Source of the DNA: Rhynchonema sp. JSB1_4
Lineage: Eukaryota > Nematoda > Chromadorea > Monhysterida > Xyalidae
DNA length: 31,929 nucleotides
Direction of reading: 5' to 3'
Assembly (NCBI GenBank): GCA_030248065.1
Contig: JASAMV010001549.1
Coordinates: forward strand, 1 to 31,929
Shown here: piece by piece, positions 10,919-22,385 of the stretch
How positions within the stretch are numbered: position 1 is the stretch's first letter
How the letters are laid out: every line of letters starts with the position of its first letter
Program-made: the position numbers and the translations under genes
Notes under the pieces: model-generated
Databases searched by the model: none
What the model saw: the letters and a program-made list of their open reading frames with translations, nothing else
What the model was told of the DNA's origin: nothing

Positions 10919-13900
10919 TTAACTCCAAACATCGGCCTGATATCGTCGATCGCGCTCCATTTTCGCCATGAACTTGTGCGCCGCATCGTCGCTCAGCCCA
11001 CCGATCTCGGAACAGATACGATGGAACGTCTTCAGTACGTCCGATGCCATGTTGCGTGCGTCACTGCAATTGGGTTGTTGAATGTTAGAGGCTTTGGAAT
11101 ATATTTAATGCTCTCGTTAGAAGATATGTGTACGTATGAACAGGTAGGCATAAAGGTTGGTGATCGATTTGGATCACAACATTATCAAGTAATTGCTTCC
11201 ATTAACGATAATTCCTAAATTTGTTCCTATCGATTTCGACCAGGCAGCTAAATGCACTTTTTTCACTGGTCGAGTTTGGTGGTGCATATCAGTTAAACTG
11301 TTATTGCTGCACGAAGCTGCGTGGCATGAGCGCCACGCTAATCATGTGCCCATTCAGCTTCGATAAGTGCAAAAAACAGCAAAATCAGGCCATCCAAAAA
11401 TGAGGAAACTAAGTCAGCTGATGCTCCACTCACCCACAAATATAGACCGAAGCCTTATCATCATGGATTAGCTTCCAGGTTTTCTCCCTCTGTTCCCACA
11501 ATTTGTGTTGTACATAACATTTCTGTGCTTGTTCGCGACTGAAAGCCAGATGCACCTCGGTCAGCGTACCTTTGCGTTGCCACTCCTCGATTTCGTCCTC
11601 AATTGAATTTGACAACATTTTTCAGTGGAATCATCATTTCCGCTCAGAGAAATTGCAAATTATCAAATCATCAGGAATAAAGCAATGTTGACTGCTTCCA
11701 GGTTTCGGTTTCCCAAATTACGTCTCATTCAGAATCAACAAATTTACAGACGAACCTGATAAATGTAATCTTGAGCGCGATTCCGGCAGCCGAAATATAA
11801 AATCATTGCACCGATTGGTGTACCTGCAAGGCAAGTACAAGTGCATTGCGAAATTTTCTATAGTTCAACTTTTCCGACAACGAAAATTCGCTGACCCACT
11901 AACCCTGTTCCCTAATAGTATCTCTGTCTTGAATGAACCCCCTCATCGGCGCAAAGCCAGTGCCCGGACCAATCATGATTACAGGCACGTTGGGTCGATG
12001 GGGTAAACGAAGCGTAGACTTGCGGATGAAGAGTGGCACCTGGACACAAAATCAAATCAGGGTATAAGATCCAAAACTTAAAGAGGACCCGCCATATATA
12101 TGCGACCAAAACCAATCTCAATGAAACTTGGCACGGTAACTGGGTTTGGTCCAAAACACTCACGGCCAAGAAATTTTTTCCCATATCAGCTCCCTGTTTG
12201 AGCCCGGAGGGCTGAAAGGTAAAAAATTTTGACCCCACCACCACCACCTCACCTTGAAATTAAAATTCAGATCTGTTTCGCATGTTCTTCGTGTGCCCTT
12301 TGGTCACAAATGTTTCATAAACACCTTGGCTCTAATTTAGGACCGCAGTCACTTTTTTTTGGTACAACCACAGCTCGCGCTATTTTGCCAAAACCTCGTA
12401 CATTTTATAAAAAAAATTTTCCGTTGTATTTTTAGGCCACATAGAAAGCGCACAGAGCATTACTATAACGCAGGTAAAAACCCCCAGTTCTCACGCTATT
12501 CAGGCGATCAAAGACCGCCTGATAAGTATCAACAAAAGCTCGCTCAACTGTGGTGAGCCTCAGCTTTTTGCCTTTTTCTGAGGACCCCATGCACACTTGT
12601 ATGTCATATTAATTTCCTATTTTAATAACAATGTACCGAGGTAATATAAGGCACGCCAGATAGTAAAAATATAATTGTCGTTGATTATGTGCAAATCTAT
12701 GCTGGTTCATCTGCATCCTTGGAGGCACGAGCAAAACATGAATTTTACACGAAAATCATAATTTTAGCAAATTTTGGCATTCGTCATATTTATAGCCTAC
12801 CTACAATTGTGATGGAATTGTGGCATTTACTGTCCGATGAAGCCCCAACGTTATTGTTGTTCATCGATCAAAATCCAAGATTCTAGCTCTAACGTATCTT
12901 GGGCAGAAGTCGTTCAAATGAAGGCACCGTAGACGCTGGTCCGGTTATAAACCCGGTTGTAGTTCAAAGTCCAACGCATGGACCTCAACGAACACGATTT
13001 TTCTCAAGATACGTTAGAGCTAGAATTTTTAATTCTGATCGATAAACTACAATAACGTTGGGGCTTCATCTGACATTAAATACCACAATTTCGTCACTAG
13101 TGTAGGTAGGCTAAAAATGTGACGGAAGCGAAAATTTGCTAAAATTATGATTTTTGTGTAAAATTTATGTATTGCTCGTGCCTCCAAGGATGCAGGCGAA
13201 CCAACATAGATTTGCACATAATCAATTAACAATCATAACAATTATATTTTACTATCTGGCGTGCCATATATCACCTCGGTACATCGTTATTAAAATAGGA
13301 AAATATGACATAGAAGTGTGCTTAGGGTGCCTAGAAAAGGGCCAAAAAATTCACGCTCACCACAGTTGAGCGAACTTTTGTCGAAACTTATCAGCGATGG
13401 GAAATTGGTCTTTGATCGCTTGAATAGCGCGATAAATAGCCTTTTTACTGCTATATAGTAAAGCTCTGCGTGCTGTCATTGCGGCCCAAAAATACAACGG
13501 AAATTTTTTTCTAAAATGTACTTGGTTTTGGCAAAATAGCGCGAGCTGTGGTAGTGCCAAAAAGGTGAATGTAATCTTAAATTAGAGCCACGGCGTTTAT
13601 GAAACACTTGTGATCAAACGGCACACTAAGAACATGCGAAACAGATCGGTATTTTAATTTGAAGGTGCGATGGTAGGGTCAAAATTTTTTACCTTTCAGC
13701 CCTTCGGGCTCAGACAGGGAGCTGATATGGGGAAAAATTTTCTCGACCGTGAGTGTTTTGTACCAAGCCCAGTTACCGTGCCAAGTTTCATTGAGATTGG
13801 TTTTGGTCACATATATATGGCGGAGACCCTTTAATGAATGAAAATGACTCACCGTTGTTTTCAGATCCGGGTTGATGCCAGGCATTTTATCCTTCAAGTA

Positions 13901-16900
13901 ATTGGTGCAGACGCCATGAATGTTGCGATTTTCGATCGTGTACGCCACAACGACTGATGTTACGGATACGATATTGGGGTCGACTTTGGGACTCGAAGAT
14001 ATCGAGTAATAGCGAGCCTGTGCCACATCAGTCAACCGTGATCACCAGATGTATCAAGCCAAGTCAAACTTCAATATCAGTCCTGCATTATCTTGGCACG
14101 TGATTGTTTGCCTTTTTATTTCTAAAATTGCTGACACCACCAACTTGAAGAGCGCAGAAGTTCTTCAAAACAACAAACAACCCCAACGCTAATCGGAATT
14201 TGTGTCCCCCGTAAATCTCGAAACAAATTTTGAATGCCAAACGTCGTGTGACCAAGACAAGACGGGCTCTATCGCCACCGCGTCCGGATGCGGTCAACGG
14301 GATGGATATGGCGATGTCTCGTTCGATACGCATTCACGTCAGCCTGGGGACGCCAGCCACGTCGCTAAATGGTGGTACACGGAAGTGACGGACAATCATC
14401 AACCCACCATCTGTTCTGGACTGTTGACAATATGGACTGATCCCAATATGCGCCCTCTGAGCCCGACATTTGTCGTTTGACGAGGACGAGGATTAATGCA
14501 TAATTTTCAGTTCTGTTAACATGTCCTGTGATCTGTCCTGATGTCCGTGATCTTTCTCTCTCCTTGGCGCTTTTTGTAGCTTTTATTTGCTGTGGTTTTG
14601 TTATAACCAGTGTTGTAACTTTTTTCATTTCCGTAATTGTCCCACCCGGTCTTGTAACTGTGCTTCTATCATTAATTTACGTGCATGGTTTTATGCGTCA
14701 CTGAGAGCAATAAACAAACAAACCAAGACAAGACAGAAGGAGCGATTACCATGTGCTAAAGCCATCGTGATTTACTCGTGTTTGTTGCTGGCTGTCTCAC
14801 TGCGGGTGTGCATGAAATAAAACAAAAAGAGTAAGGTCCCGACCTGCAGCCTGGGCAACATCTCCAGAAGCAGATCAAGTGGAGGCTTGCACGATTTGAA
14901 TTCTTGCAGAATGTCGAGCACCGATCGCCGACCGCCGTGGATGTACGTGTTGTTCTCGCGCTGAAAACCGATATTGTGCTGATGTTTCAAACAAAGTTTA
15001 TGCGACACATGCCAGAAGATGTGACGCAATTATGATGGTTTTTTGGGACCTACGATGTTTTTTTAATCGTCATGCCAGATGAGGCAGTCAATCAGGACAG
15101 CATGAGGGGAAGCAACAAATAGCCAGAATCAAGTTCCTTCACCAACCAGTGCCTCCTCACTCGATCCCGACAAGAACACCAGTCTGTCCTTTTCTGCAGT
15201 GTCCTCGCAATAATTCGACATTTCCTTGAGCACGTGACTTTTGATGGGCGTACAAATGTCAACATAGTGGGTCAATGCCGTGCGATAGGTGGTCGGACAT
15301 GGGAATGGATGCTTCTTGCTGCTGTCCTCTGCAAATATATTTTGATACATAGACGTGTGCTGTGATTAAATAACAGGCGGAATCGGACTACACTAATTAC
15401 CGATTCTAAAACAATAAAGTAAGCTCCACAGTAACAACGCCGTCCTAACCATCCAAATTAATCAATTTGAATACGGTGCCCAGATCGACGTTCAAGAGCG
15501 TGCCGAATTTCTCCACCAGCGTCGAATCATTGGTCGGGTAAATGCCAGCGTGGTCACCGGCTTCGTACCTGCAGTGGAAGAAAGTGAAACATTTGTTGTG
15601 ATTATTCTGTAAATTGTGAGGCTCACATCTCTGCCAATTTTAGGTTCTGCCATACGCAACTCGCACTCACAAAGGGGGCTAAAATTAGGCACCACAAAAA
15701 TTAAAGAACACTCGAGGGACACGCGCATCGTCTCTACCTGAGTCTCGATCCAGATATGTCGAATTCGATATGGTTACAGCTGCGATCACCACCCTTGTGC
15801 AATTCACGGTTGACGGCCACCGTGGCGATGAACGGGTTCTTGGGATCGAACGGACTGCAATAATGTGAAGTGTACAGAAACGGACGGGTTGTGCACCAGG
15901 TCATCGTCAGTGTGAAAACACCAAACGGTCACGTGGTGACCACAAAAAGACACACACAGCACACAGAGAGACTGATATTGCTTTACTGTGAACGATCGAT
16001 CACTGATACTGGCTGATGATCTAGTCTAGTGCGGTGTCTTGGCTTCATTTTGTGACTTGGGTTATTCGCAATCTGGACACTCAGCTGGTTCCAAGGAATC
16101 ATTTTTGCGTTTTTGAGCATCCTTAGAATCAATCGCGCCAATGATCTCAGTCATTTTAACCCCATTAAAAATAGGATGCAAATCGTTCCAAAAATGTGGA
16201 CTCTGTTTCGCAATCGTGGCTGTCTGCTATCTCACACGGTGAAGTGCTGGGAACTTTGTTTCCCAAGTGCGCGAGAGTGTCACATAAATTAAGTCCGGTG
16301 TAAGAAGTTTAAAAAATTTTTTCGGAAAACAAAGTTCTCAGAATCTAACTACGCCTAGGTTTCGTAGGGTGTACGAGACCATCGGCGTGACATTTGTGCC
16401 CACTGCTCATCAGTCGAACAACACAAATGCCATTTTATTTTGGTTGTAAGTTTTCGTTTGCGCGAAAGATGGATGCAACGTCTATTTATTCCTTCGTCTG
16501 GAAAAATGTAAAAAGAGTAAAACATTTTTGGAGATCAATAATTCCTTAGATTGGAGCCAAGCCAACTCAGCCCTCATAGGCAACTAGCAATATGGGGTGA
16601 TGGAAAGAAAGAAAAAAGATATACTTTTGCTCCACCATGTACAATAAATGTCTGCATGTACGAAGTCGAAACGAGTATTAATTTTTGTCGAACGCGGGTA
16701 CCGATTGTCGGTTGAACCGCATGTTGTGATGGAGTTGGCGCACCAATTCTGACTAGTGCCACGCAAGTTCTTGCCCCGCACCTTGTGAAAATTACACATG
16801 CGCAAAGTTAGTTGTCCAACACAAAATACGGCCCACCCAGATATTGGCATTCACGCCCAACAAAAATTGTTACAGCATCAAAGTAAACTTTAACGCACGG

Positions 16901-19880
16901 CCTCTGTTTCCTGTAACTGCCAAGCCTTGCCATCTCCCCATTGAACATTTGTTCGGTCGTAAGCGGTGTTTCGATGATTTCCAGCCGGTAGTTCCTCATA
17001 TTGACATCCTCAGCACTCGCTTGTACATCAAACACCTCGCACACGCGAAGCCAGAAACCCTCGCGCCAACGCATAAAGTCTTCCTCGAGACTGCAAAGTG
17101 AATTGTACATGTGGTTTTTTTTTGCTTTTTTTGGGCGGTACAGCAGATCAGATAATCGTCAGTGCGAATGCAATAGATAGCCAAGTGCCCTCACATCACC
17201 AACTAATCAACCATCCAACGAACGAACGTACTTAGCGTCGTCATCACCCAATCCCAATTCATAGACACGTTTGGCGCCCATCTCTGCCAGCATCTGGTCG
17301 GCCAACTTGCCCATCTCATTGTAATGCTCGTAGGTCTTATTGCCCAGACCGAACACCTGCAGTCAGAGAGTTAGAGATTTAGAATGCTTGTGCGTTGAGG
17401 TAGAGGTAGAACTACGCATATTTCTTTGCCATGAGCAACGCTCTCTGCCGGATCCCGATTTCCACGGGACCGTTCGTCGAAAGCGCAAATTTGTTCGGTA
17501 ATGAACAACCGATTGAGTAACCCACTAATTTTAAGTGTATGACAAAAAAACGCTGCTGCTTTCATGCACTTCATAGTGTGTTTTGCCCTTTTCATCGTTT
17601 CCGCAGGCATCACAGCGCAGGGCGGCGCACCGCAACGTGCAAATGTTCAACGCACAAGCTCAAAAAGGCGACAGCAGATCTCGATCAGCTTTTAACCAAG
17701 TCATCATCGGCTGTGAAACATCACAAGAGCAACACCTAAGACTCACGGCATAATTCAATCCATCAAGATCCCCCTTCGATCCGTTCTGCAAATATTCGTG
17801 AAATTGTTGTGCGTTGTCGGTCGGATCGCCCTCGCCGTATGTGGCCAGGCAGAAGATGGCTAGTGAATTCTCGATCTCGACCAGTTTCGGTAGTTCCTCC
17901 TGAATGTATTAATATTATAGCTTCCAACATACTGTGGCAATTCGGAATCCACTCTATCTGAGTCTGAGTTGCGATGTGTTATTCGGTTGCCTGTCCTTTT
18001 TGGCTTCATAGACATGCGATGCACCAGATCAGAGCGAGACACACACGCGCGCGTTCAAGCCAACCAAACGGACAAATCCAACAGACAAATCCAGGTCAAG
18101 TCCAAGTCAAAGTCACACAAAAACATCAGCAAAGAGAGCCAATGAGAACAAAGTAAATTATGAACACAAAAACATTTGCTTGCCCAATATCAAACAAGCC
18201 ATACTCCGGTCCTGCTTCAACAATGAGACACAAACCATCTCACACTCCTCCGGGTCGAGCACCATCGCCTTCATTCCGTATCGTTTCGCGTCCTTGGCCA
18301 ATCGACCAGCCAACTCCTCGGCCGTGCCGGTTTGCGAACCGTAGAACACCGCCACTGAACGATTCTGTAACAAAAGAGATAAACTGGTATGCATCAATAA
18401 GTGCTTGTGCGCAAACTCAGTTTAAAATTTTACTGAGTGCCACAGCGTGCGATGATCACAGTGAATGGCGTTTTTCAATTAATTTTAGCCATTCGTTGCG
18501 AATGAAAAATAAAACAGAAAAACTTCCTGAAACAAACCGGTTTTTATCGTATTTTTTCAGTGAAAATATTTGTCCGGAAAAATATTTTGGCGGAAATTGA
18601 ATTTTTCCGAAGCGGTATCTAACAGTGTATAAAGATCATTGAAAAACGCTCATTTTTGTGTGTTTTATGCTGTTGTTTTTGTGTTGTGTTTAAAAACCGA
18701 TTTTAGGGCCATTCAGTCGCACTTTTCTGCCGCATTTCTGTAAAAATAGAAGCCATCATAATTTTAGGTGCCATGGCACAGGTATACTGGCAGGCGGAAG
18801 AAAACCAGCTTTTTTCCAAAAAAACCGAAAAAAAGGTTTTTTTCCGAGACCCGAATACTTTTCCATTTATTTTTCCGTGGGTACCTTTTCGGTTTTTGAT
18901 CGAAAAAATATCGGTACTTTATTCCATTTTTGCCAAAAAAATTGTAATGCAAAACTGATGAGTTTTTCTATGTTAGTGAAAAATGGGCTCGAGCACAAAA
19001 ATTAACCAGCCCAAAATGGGCCAAAAAGCGTGTAAACCCAGTGTTTTCGACTGACTTCAACACTCTTCAAGAACACTCTCGTCACCTTCGAACAAAGTTT
19101 GCACTGAAAATTGTTATATTTTTCGAAATTATGTTCTTAAGTACTGGAAAAATATTTGAAAACAATGGTTTTTTTCGGAAAAAACCGTTTTTTCCATGAA
19201 AAATAAAAAACGGTTCTTCATGACAGTATAGGCACAGGCCACTAAAAATTGAAATCTGGCATCTAGAACTTTTGAGTTAAGGTGCCAGCGGCACGGCACC
19301 TAAAATTTGAGGGTTTTACATGATTTGGCCCCAGTTTAGGCGCCAGAACGCCTTACTGGCACCAAAATTATGAGGTTTGGGTGCCATAAAAAACCCTGAC
19401 AGTGACGCAGTGCAAACATACACAGATCGCCGGATTTAATGTACGAGTAACAGCAGTGAGTTTTGCATTGCACGTTCCGTTCTGTTTTCACGGGCAAACG
19501 ACGGTGGACGAGGGGGGAAGTAAACAGCGGCATCCAATCAATCGTCACCAGAAAACACATCCAGAAGGATAAAAGCTAAAGCGACCACACGCAAAACGAA
19601 AACTGACCAAGCAAGACCCTGTTGGACTGTTAGAATTGGATGGCGGCACAACCGTAAATCTAACCGTGTTTTTCATTTTGGCGATAAAGCTCTCATCATC
19701 GACACCGCCGGTCGAGCTGATCGTGTTGATCTGCACGAGTCCGTTGGCCCTTGAACTCTGCGCTGCTGATTGCACATAATTCTTGTAATAATAATAGACA
19801 CCGCCCACAAGCAACGCTGCGAAGATCACATAGTCCAAGGTGTCGAGCTCGTCGATAATCGTCGACAGCAGGGAGCCCAT
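10919..19880 (-). CDS. POR: NADPH-cytochrome P450 reductase, complete, 14 coding exons
   Basis: This flavoprotein passes electrons from NADPH through FAD and FMN to microsomal P450s on the ER surface. Coding exons, 5' to 3': 19880-19665, 18364-18236, 17899-17747, 17356-17232, 17090-16899, 15854-15738, 15568-15450, 15328-15147, 14960-14844, 14017-13853, 12039-11904, 11823-11756, 11597-11434, 11063-10919. Phases join cleanly to 675 residues, the usual family length. An N-terminal anchor covers about residues 14-33 ([19 protein letters not shown]). The FMN domain shows SQTGTA (82-87), [10 protein letters not shown] (134-143) and [12 protein letters not shown] (168-179). The FAD domain shows RYYSISSS (452-459) and GVCTNYL (485-491). 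The NADPH domain shows GPGTGFAP (529-536), SREQAQK (593-599), CGDARNMA (627-634) and the C-terminal DVWS. Ser455, Cys627, Asp672 and Trp674 match rat catalytic residues Ser457, Cys630, Asp675 and Trp677. All introns are GT-AG. The weakest junction is the exon 13 acceptor (ATTGAG). Confidence 0.97.
12082..13830. mobile_element. TTAA-flanked foldback transposon filling POR intron 10 (1749 bp)
   Basis: The two arms, 12082 to about 12902 and about 13004 to 13830, are inverted copies of about 820 bp at roughly 90% identity where I compared them, around a loop of about 100 bp. The ends (AGAGGACCCGCCATATATAT and AGGGTCTCCGCCATATATAT) abut TTAA on both sides (12078-12081, 13831-13834). TTAA duplication is the hallmark of piggyBac-type insertion, but the termini do not begin with the usual CCY. 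No transposase is readable. Both arms keep a similar open frame (12689-12886 plus; 13047-13232 minus), but most differences between them change the residue, which argues against a selected protein. Confidence 0.85.
14264..14721 (+). mobile_element. Retroposon (SINE or 5'-truncated LINE) in POR intron 9, with 13-bp target duplication
   Basis: The sequence ACCAAGACAAGAC occurs at 14251-14263 and again at 14722-14734. The second copy directly follows an A-rich tail, AATAAACAAACAA. A variable-length duplication plus a 3' A-rich tail is the mark of target-primed reverse transcription. The insert is 458 bp and opposite in orientation to POR. It holds a GTTCGATAC phrase resembling a pol III B box, which would favour a SINE, but I cannot separate this from the tail of a truncated LINE. 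Confidence 0.65.
15855..16898 (-). other. POR intron 5, 1044 bp, no recognised content
   Basis: This is one of the three POR introns longer than 1 kb and the only one of them without a recognisable transposon. I see no exon, inverted repeat or tandem repeat in it. The donor is GTGCGT and the acceptor ends TTGCAG. Confidence 0.8.
18783..19230. mobile_element. TATACT-type MITE, copy 2, in POR intron 1 (448 bp), perfect 8-bp target duplication
   Basis: The ends are TATACTGGCAGGCGGAA and the mirror of TATACTGTCATGAAGAA. GGCACAGG flanks both sides (18775-18782, 19231-19238). The subterminal A/T runs with CCG/CGG and the shared TTAAGTACTGGAAAAATATT block link it to 9925-10344. Non-coding. Confidence 0.75.
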
Positions 19881-20233
19881 GGCGAAATGTGCGATGATCT
19901 GAGAAAGACAAGAAGACGTTATTTTTTGATATCAATCTGATCTCAATCGGGCCGGACATGTGCAGATTTCACATGCGCAATGTAAAGCCTGAAACGAGGT
20001 CTCATACAACACAATTGGGATACGGCAGTTTCGCGTCAGTTAAGCGATCCCGGCACGATTTTTTGACCAATTTTTCTGATGACTTTTGAGTTTGCTTTGA
20101 GAAGCAAGATTTTCGACGGAAAGTTGACCGCTCCAAACGGGCTGGGCCGGAGATTTGGGGGCTCGGGCCGGGCCGGCCAAACGCGGCCCGATTGCGATCT
20201 CTGATCTGAACGTTTTATTTTTCGACACCTCAC
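19881..20233. other. Region upstream of POR; part of it is GGGCCGG-rich
   Basis: This must include the POR 5' UTR and probably its promoter, but I see no TATA box or other element I can defend. Bases 20137-20205 are rich in GGGCCGG motifs like those in the nearby hAT-like elements, so part of this region may itself be transposon-derived. Confidence 0.4.
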
Positions 20234-20240
20234 CAGGGCC

Positions 20241-20882
20241 AGGGCTAGGCATGGGGGCAATACCGATTTTTTGACCCAAGCCAATACCAAATACCCGATA
20301 CCAGGGCCCACCCCCAATACCCAATACCTCAAATGGGACCCAACCCAATACCCAATACTCAGGTTGAGACCCAATACCCAATACCGACCCAATACCCAAA
20401 AATTCCAAACTTTTTTTAAAAAAATGTTTTGGGTTTTTGATCGAAAAGAGAAGTAGGGGGAGAAAGCCGGGGGAAGAGAACAGAGGGGGGGGGGGGGGGG
20501 AAAAAAAAAAGAAAAAGAAAAACAAAAAAAAAAAAAAAAACAAAAAAAAAAAAAGAAAAGAAGAAAAAAAACCCCCCCCATACCAAGTAAACTATGACTG
20601 ATTTTCTCATTCTTCTTAACATTGCAGCTAAAAATATCGATTTCAAAGGTTAAAAAATTGAAAATTTTTCACCATTTCAGGGCTCTGGAGGAGAAAAATA
20701 GGGCAAAACAGGGGTATTGGGTGGCACCCAATGCCTGGAAAAGACCCAATCCAATACCCAATACCAGGCCCACACCCAATACCCAATACCGGTACCCAAT
20801 ACCTGGTATTGGGTATTGGGTACCCAATACCAGGTATTGGGTATTGGGTGATATTGGGTATTGGGTATTGCCCCATGCCTAG
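20241..20882. mobile_element. CCCAATACC-repeat element with inverted ends (642 bp)
   Basis: The left end CTAGGCATGGGGGCAATACC is mirrored by GGTATTGCCCCATGCCTAG. Many copies of CCCAATACC fill the left half. The right half holds both orientations of the motif. The flanks CCAGGGCC and CCGGGGCC match at 7 of 8 positions, but the exact ends are uncertain by a few bases. A long purine tract lies in the middle. Non-coding. Confidence 0.6.
20440..20572 (+). repeat. Long polypurine tract (G run, then A runs)
   Basis: About 130 bases are almost entirely purine, with a run of 16 G near 20485-20500 followed by A-rich sequence with scattered G and C. Such mirror-like purine tracts can adopt triplex structures and often slip. 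The long Phe-rich reading frames on the minus strand here are an artefact of this tract. Confidence 0.75.
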
Positions 20883-20914
20883 CCGGGGCCCGGTCCACAG
20901 AAGCGGATTACCTT

Positions 20915-20955
20915 GTGTTAGTGTCAAGGTTAAGCCTTAACCTTGACACTAACAC
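20915..20955. repeat. Perfect 41-bp palindrome
   Basis: A 20-bp arm starting GTGTTAGTGTCAAGG is followed by one base and then its exact reverse complement. It begins the GTTAGTGT-repeat interior of the host element. It could extrude as a cruciform. Confidence 0.8.
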
Positions 20956-20999
20956 TAGCATTGACACTTACACTAACTGACTAACAGTAACGTTTACAC

Positions 21000-21322
21000 C
21001 AGAGGTGGGAAGGGAATCGGGCCGGGCCGAGGTTTCCGGCCCGAACGGTCGGGCCGGGCCGACTTTCCGGAATGTCGGGCCGAGCCCCGCCCCCGACAAT
21101 CATCGAATTTCAATAAAAAGTCGTAATTTTTTGGCTGAATTTGCCAAAATTTCTCGCGATTCTGCAAATTAGTACCGACTTCCACGATTATCAGGTATTT
21201 TTTAAACAAAAAAACAGAAATTTTTGCACCAAAAAATTGCTTCAAAAATATGATTCAGAAAAAGTCGGGCCGGGACGGGCCGACCCCTGGGCCGAGGTAA
21301 CCCGGCCCGATTCCCACCTCTG
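21000..21322. mobile_element. hAT-like MITE, CAGAGGTGGGAA family, copy 1 (323 bp)
   Basis: The left end CAGAGGTGGGAA is mirrored by TTCCCACCTCTG. The flanks are GTTTACAC (20992-20999) and GTTTACAA (21323-21330), 7 of 8 matching. Subterminal GGGCCGGGCCG repeats surround an AT-rich core. The core is shared almost base for base with 22386-22894, including the stretch around TCTCGCGATTCTGCAAATTA. Confidence 0.8.
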
Positions 21323-21973
21323 GTTTACAACACTAAACAAACACTAGCGTTGACACTGACTACTCCTACTGTACTGACACTGACACTAACATTCACGCAA
21401 GAATTTTCTCTTTTGTGTTTATTTTTTTGTCAATGTTTGTGTTAGTGTAAGTGTCGATGTTAGTTAGTGTTAGTGTAACAAGTGTCAATGTTAGTGTTAG
21501 TGTTAAGGTTAAGGTAATCCGCTTCTGGGACCGGGCCAGTGTAGTGGCCGGAGACCCCGGGGGAATAGCACCCCCCGAGGGCCGGAAAGCAAATGCGTTG
21601 CGGGGGGGGGCCCCCGAGGGGAGATATTACCCCGAGGGGGGGGGGAAGGGGGGGGGGGAAGACCCAAAGAAAAAGTCACTCTTTGAGGGGGAAAATTTAA
21701 CCTATTTTTCCCCCTTTTTTGGAAAAAATTCTTCAGAAAAAGGGTATTTTGGGACTTTTGAGAACATTGACCTGAAAATCACTATTTTTGGCCTAAAAGT
21801 GCTGTGGCTAAAACCTTTTGCAAAAGGGAGCGGGGCGAGGTAGGGGGATAGTGTACCACTGAGGGGGGTGCGAGGAAGGGACCCCAGGGGGGACCCCCCC
21901 CCCCCCCAGGAAATACACTGAGTGGCAGGCAAAGGGTGCAACGCGGGGGATGGATCAATGGTTGCATGTAAGG

Positions 21974-22362
21974 CAGGCTGTGGCATTTTGCGGGGGGGGG
22001 TACATGGGGGGAAATCCGGTTTGGGGGTTGGGGGTTGGGGAGGGGGAGATTTTTTCGGGGCGGGTAGGAGGGTACAACACAAGTTTTTTCGGGTGCCTGT
22101 TTTTATGTACTAAAAAGTGCATATATCGCGCGCAGCGCGAGATTTTTTGCACTTTTTAGGGTTTGCGGTCGAAATTTGGGCATTTTTGACCGAAAAATGG
22201 GCATTTTGGGGGTAAAAATCGGGGCGGGTAGGGTACCAGGGCGGGGCGGGTAGGGGGGTGGTAGGGTACAAGAGCGGGGCGGGTAGGGGGGTGGTAGCGT
22301 ACCAGGCCGGGGCGGGTAGGGTACCATTGGGGGGGACCCCCCCCCCCCCAGCCACAGCGCTG
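21974..22362. mobile_element. Probable hAT-like element nested in 21537-23252 (389 bp)
   Basis: The left end CAGGCTGTGGC is mirrored by GCCACAGCGCTG. The flanks ATGTAAGG and TTGCAAGG match at 6 of 8 positions. Repeats of GGGGCGGGTAGGGTACC fill the right half. The interior resembles 7186-7614. The ends are less secure than those of its neighbours. Confidence 0.5.
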
Positions 22363-22385
22363 TTGCAAGGTAAGGTACCCCCTAC

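Noticed and set aside
12689..13232. Conserved reading frame in both arms of the POR intron foldback as a real gene
   Set aside because: The frame lies in repeat arms, lacks a recognisable domain, and most differences between the arms change the residue. It is more likely noncoding.
20036..20646. Long Phe- and Trp-rich minus-strand reading frames
   Set aside because: They are translations of the purine tract and the CCCAATACC repeats. The same repeats are open in several frames, and there is no domain or splice support.
20915..21515. GTTAGTGT repeats as telomeric or centromeric sequence
   Set aside because: The unit is irregular, short and confined to the interior of one inverted-repeat element. 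It does not match TTAGG or TTAGGG.
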